Assembly: GCA_025980355.1 (NCBI GenBank)
Contig: JAICXR010000027.1
Span: 1 to 15,596 of the forward strand
DNA length: 15,596 nucleotides
Source of the DNA: Chloroflexota bacterium
Lineage (GTDB): Bacteria > Chloroflexota > UBA4733
Direction: 5' to 3'
Shown here: piece by piece, positions 14,921-15,596 of the stretch
Layout of the letters: each line of letters begins with the position of its first letter
How positions within the stretch are numbered: position 1 is the first letter of the stretch
The notes under the pieces: generated by a model
Databases searched by the model: none
What the model saw: only the letters and a program-made list of their open reading frames with translations
Told to the model about the DNA's origin: nothing
Program-made: the position numbers and the translations under genes

Positions 14921-15337
14921 ATGGCCACCCTACCCGACCTTATCGCGGCCGAACTCGTCGCCGCCTGGAATGCGCACGACTCTGACCATCTCGAGGCCCT
15001 GTACGCTGCGACGTATGAGGGGACGGACGTCGGTGACACGGCCCCGATTCGGGGCCCGGCCGGCGCCCGCCGGGCGGTGGAGCGGTATCTGCGGGCCTTC
15101 CCCGACCTCCATCTGACGCTGGAACGGTCAGTCACGGACAGCGGGCAGGTCGCCCTGTTCTGGACGGCACGGGGCACCCACCGCGGACCGCTGCTCCATA
15201 TTCCGCCGACTGGGCGATTCATTGCCGTGCGGGGTAGCTCGCTGCTCGCCGTCCAGGACAGCCGGATCACCAGCGGATTGCATATCTGGGATGTCGCCGG
15301 GTTGCTGCGTACCCTCGGCCTGCTGCCGGAGCTCTAA
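14921..15337 (+). CDS. SnoaL-like (NTF2-fold) polyketide-cyclase-type protein
   Basis: This is a 138-residue protein of the SnoaL/ester cyclase-like NTF2 superfamily. Supporting features are the N-terminal AAWNAHDSDHLEALYA, RRAVERYLRAFPDLHLTLE (about 50-68), VALFWTARGTHRGPLLHIPPTGR (about 77-99) and the C-terminal ITSGLHIWDVAGLLRTLGLLP, all in the family's normal order and length. Members include cyclases and isomerases, and many of unknown function; no catalytic assignment is made here. The ATG at 14921 has GGAG about 6 nt upstream. The 101-bp gap before it contains an imperfect hairpin (arms near GGAAAGTG and CACTTCC, about 14845-14861) that could end the NTPase transcript. Confidence 0.82.
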   Translation: MATLPDLIAAELVAAWNAHDSDHLEALYAATYEGTDVGDTAPIRGPAGARRAVERYLRAFPDLHLTLERSVTDSGQVALFWTARGTHRGPLLHIPPTGRFIAVRGSSLLAVQDSRITSGLHIWDVAGLLRTLGLLPEL

Positions 15338-15407
15338 CGCCGCGTCGGATGTGGCTCGTTGCGTTTGGGCACGGGCCGGTTCAATAACAAGGTTAAGGAG
15401 TGCTCTC

Positions 15408-15596
15408 GTGACAAACCCTCTCCGGTCTCGCCTCGCCGGTCCGTCGGTGGGGCGCCTCCCCTCTCGCCGGCAGTTCCTCGCGTTGCTCGGCGCCGGGGCG
15501 GCTGGCGCCGGTGCGCTCGCGTCCGGCGTGGCGCGTTTCTCCGCCCTGGCGGTCCCCGCCGCCGACGCTTCCAGCCACCGCGAAGCGCCGCTGATC
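15408..15596 (+). CDS. DUF4331 protein, Tat-exported (5' end only)
   Basis: A GTG at 15408 is preceded by AAGGAG with 7-nt spacing and opens a frame that runs to the window edge (63 codons). The N-terminus has a twin-arginine signal, SRRQFLALLGAGAAGAGALA (19-38), so the protein is exported folded and may carry a cofactor or metal. The last residues, ASSHREAPLI, are the hallmark opening of DUF4331 proteins, secreted beta-propeller-like proteins of unknown function. The gene is incomplete here; most of it lies to the right. It is 70 bp behind the SnoaL-like gene and may be co-transcribed with it. Confidence 0.85.
   Translation, partial: MTNPLRSRLAGPSVGRLPSRRQFLALLGAGAAGAGALASGVARFSALAVPAADASSHREAPLI

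Overview
The window is GC-rich bacterial chromosome with GC-rich third codon positions, AUG/GUG starts and good Shine-Dalgarno sequences. The gene mix (enolase-superfamily sugar-acid enzymes, a luciferase-like flavoprotein, a NiCoT nickel permease, a DsbA-like/VKOR thiol-oxidation pair, a C39 protease with an SH3 domain, a large NTPase with a C-terminal HTH, a DUF4331 protein) would suit a Chloroflexota bacterium of the Thermomicrobia/Sphaerobacter type. That placement is an inference from protein resemblance and no marker gene here proves it.

Layout from left to right. Positions 1-336 hold no confident gene. A small conserved hypothetical gene and a UxuA-type mannonate dehydratase lie on the minus strand, divergent from a luciferase-like oxidoreductase on the plus strand. 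Next is a minus-strand two-gene operon, a NiCoT nickel/cobalt permease followed by a Fur-family regulator, with an imperfect 9-1-9 inverted repeat over its probable promoter. Divergent from it, a membrane-anchored thioredoxin-fold protein (DUF929 type, CPYC) overlaps a VKOR gene by ATGA. A secreted C39-like peptidase with an SH3 domain is convergent with that pair.

From about 7.5 to 12.5 kb runs a plus-strand sugar-acid catabolic region: an enolase-superfamily enzyme, a DapA-family aldolase/dehydratase 3 bp behind it, a phytanoyl-CoA-dioxygenase-like oxygenase, and a second enolase-superfamily dehydratase. A minus-strand toxin-antitoxin module interrupts it. The antitoxin is intact, but the RelE-like toxin has a TGA at codon 18 inside an otherwise continuous, family-like reading frame. 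With the mannonate dehydratase, the region makes sense as dehydration of aldonic or uronic acids to 2-keto-3-deoxy acids, followed by processing by the aldolase-family enzyme. Substrates cannot be fixed from sequence.

The right end has a strong sigma-70-type promoter driving a 697-residue STAND-like NTPase with a GNAT-like middle region and a sigma-region-4-like HTH, then a SnoaL-like protein and the start of a Tat-exported DUF4331 protein that runs off the edge. I saw no tRNA, rRNA, CRISPR array, transposase or phage gene. The strongest candidates for something little described are the STAND/GNAT/HTH protein, the nickel operon with its putative operator, the KxH enolase-family enzyme with its noncanonical DapA-type partner, and the interrupted toxin.
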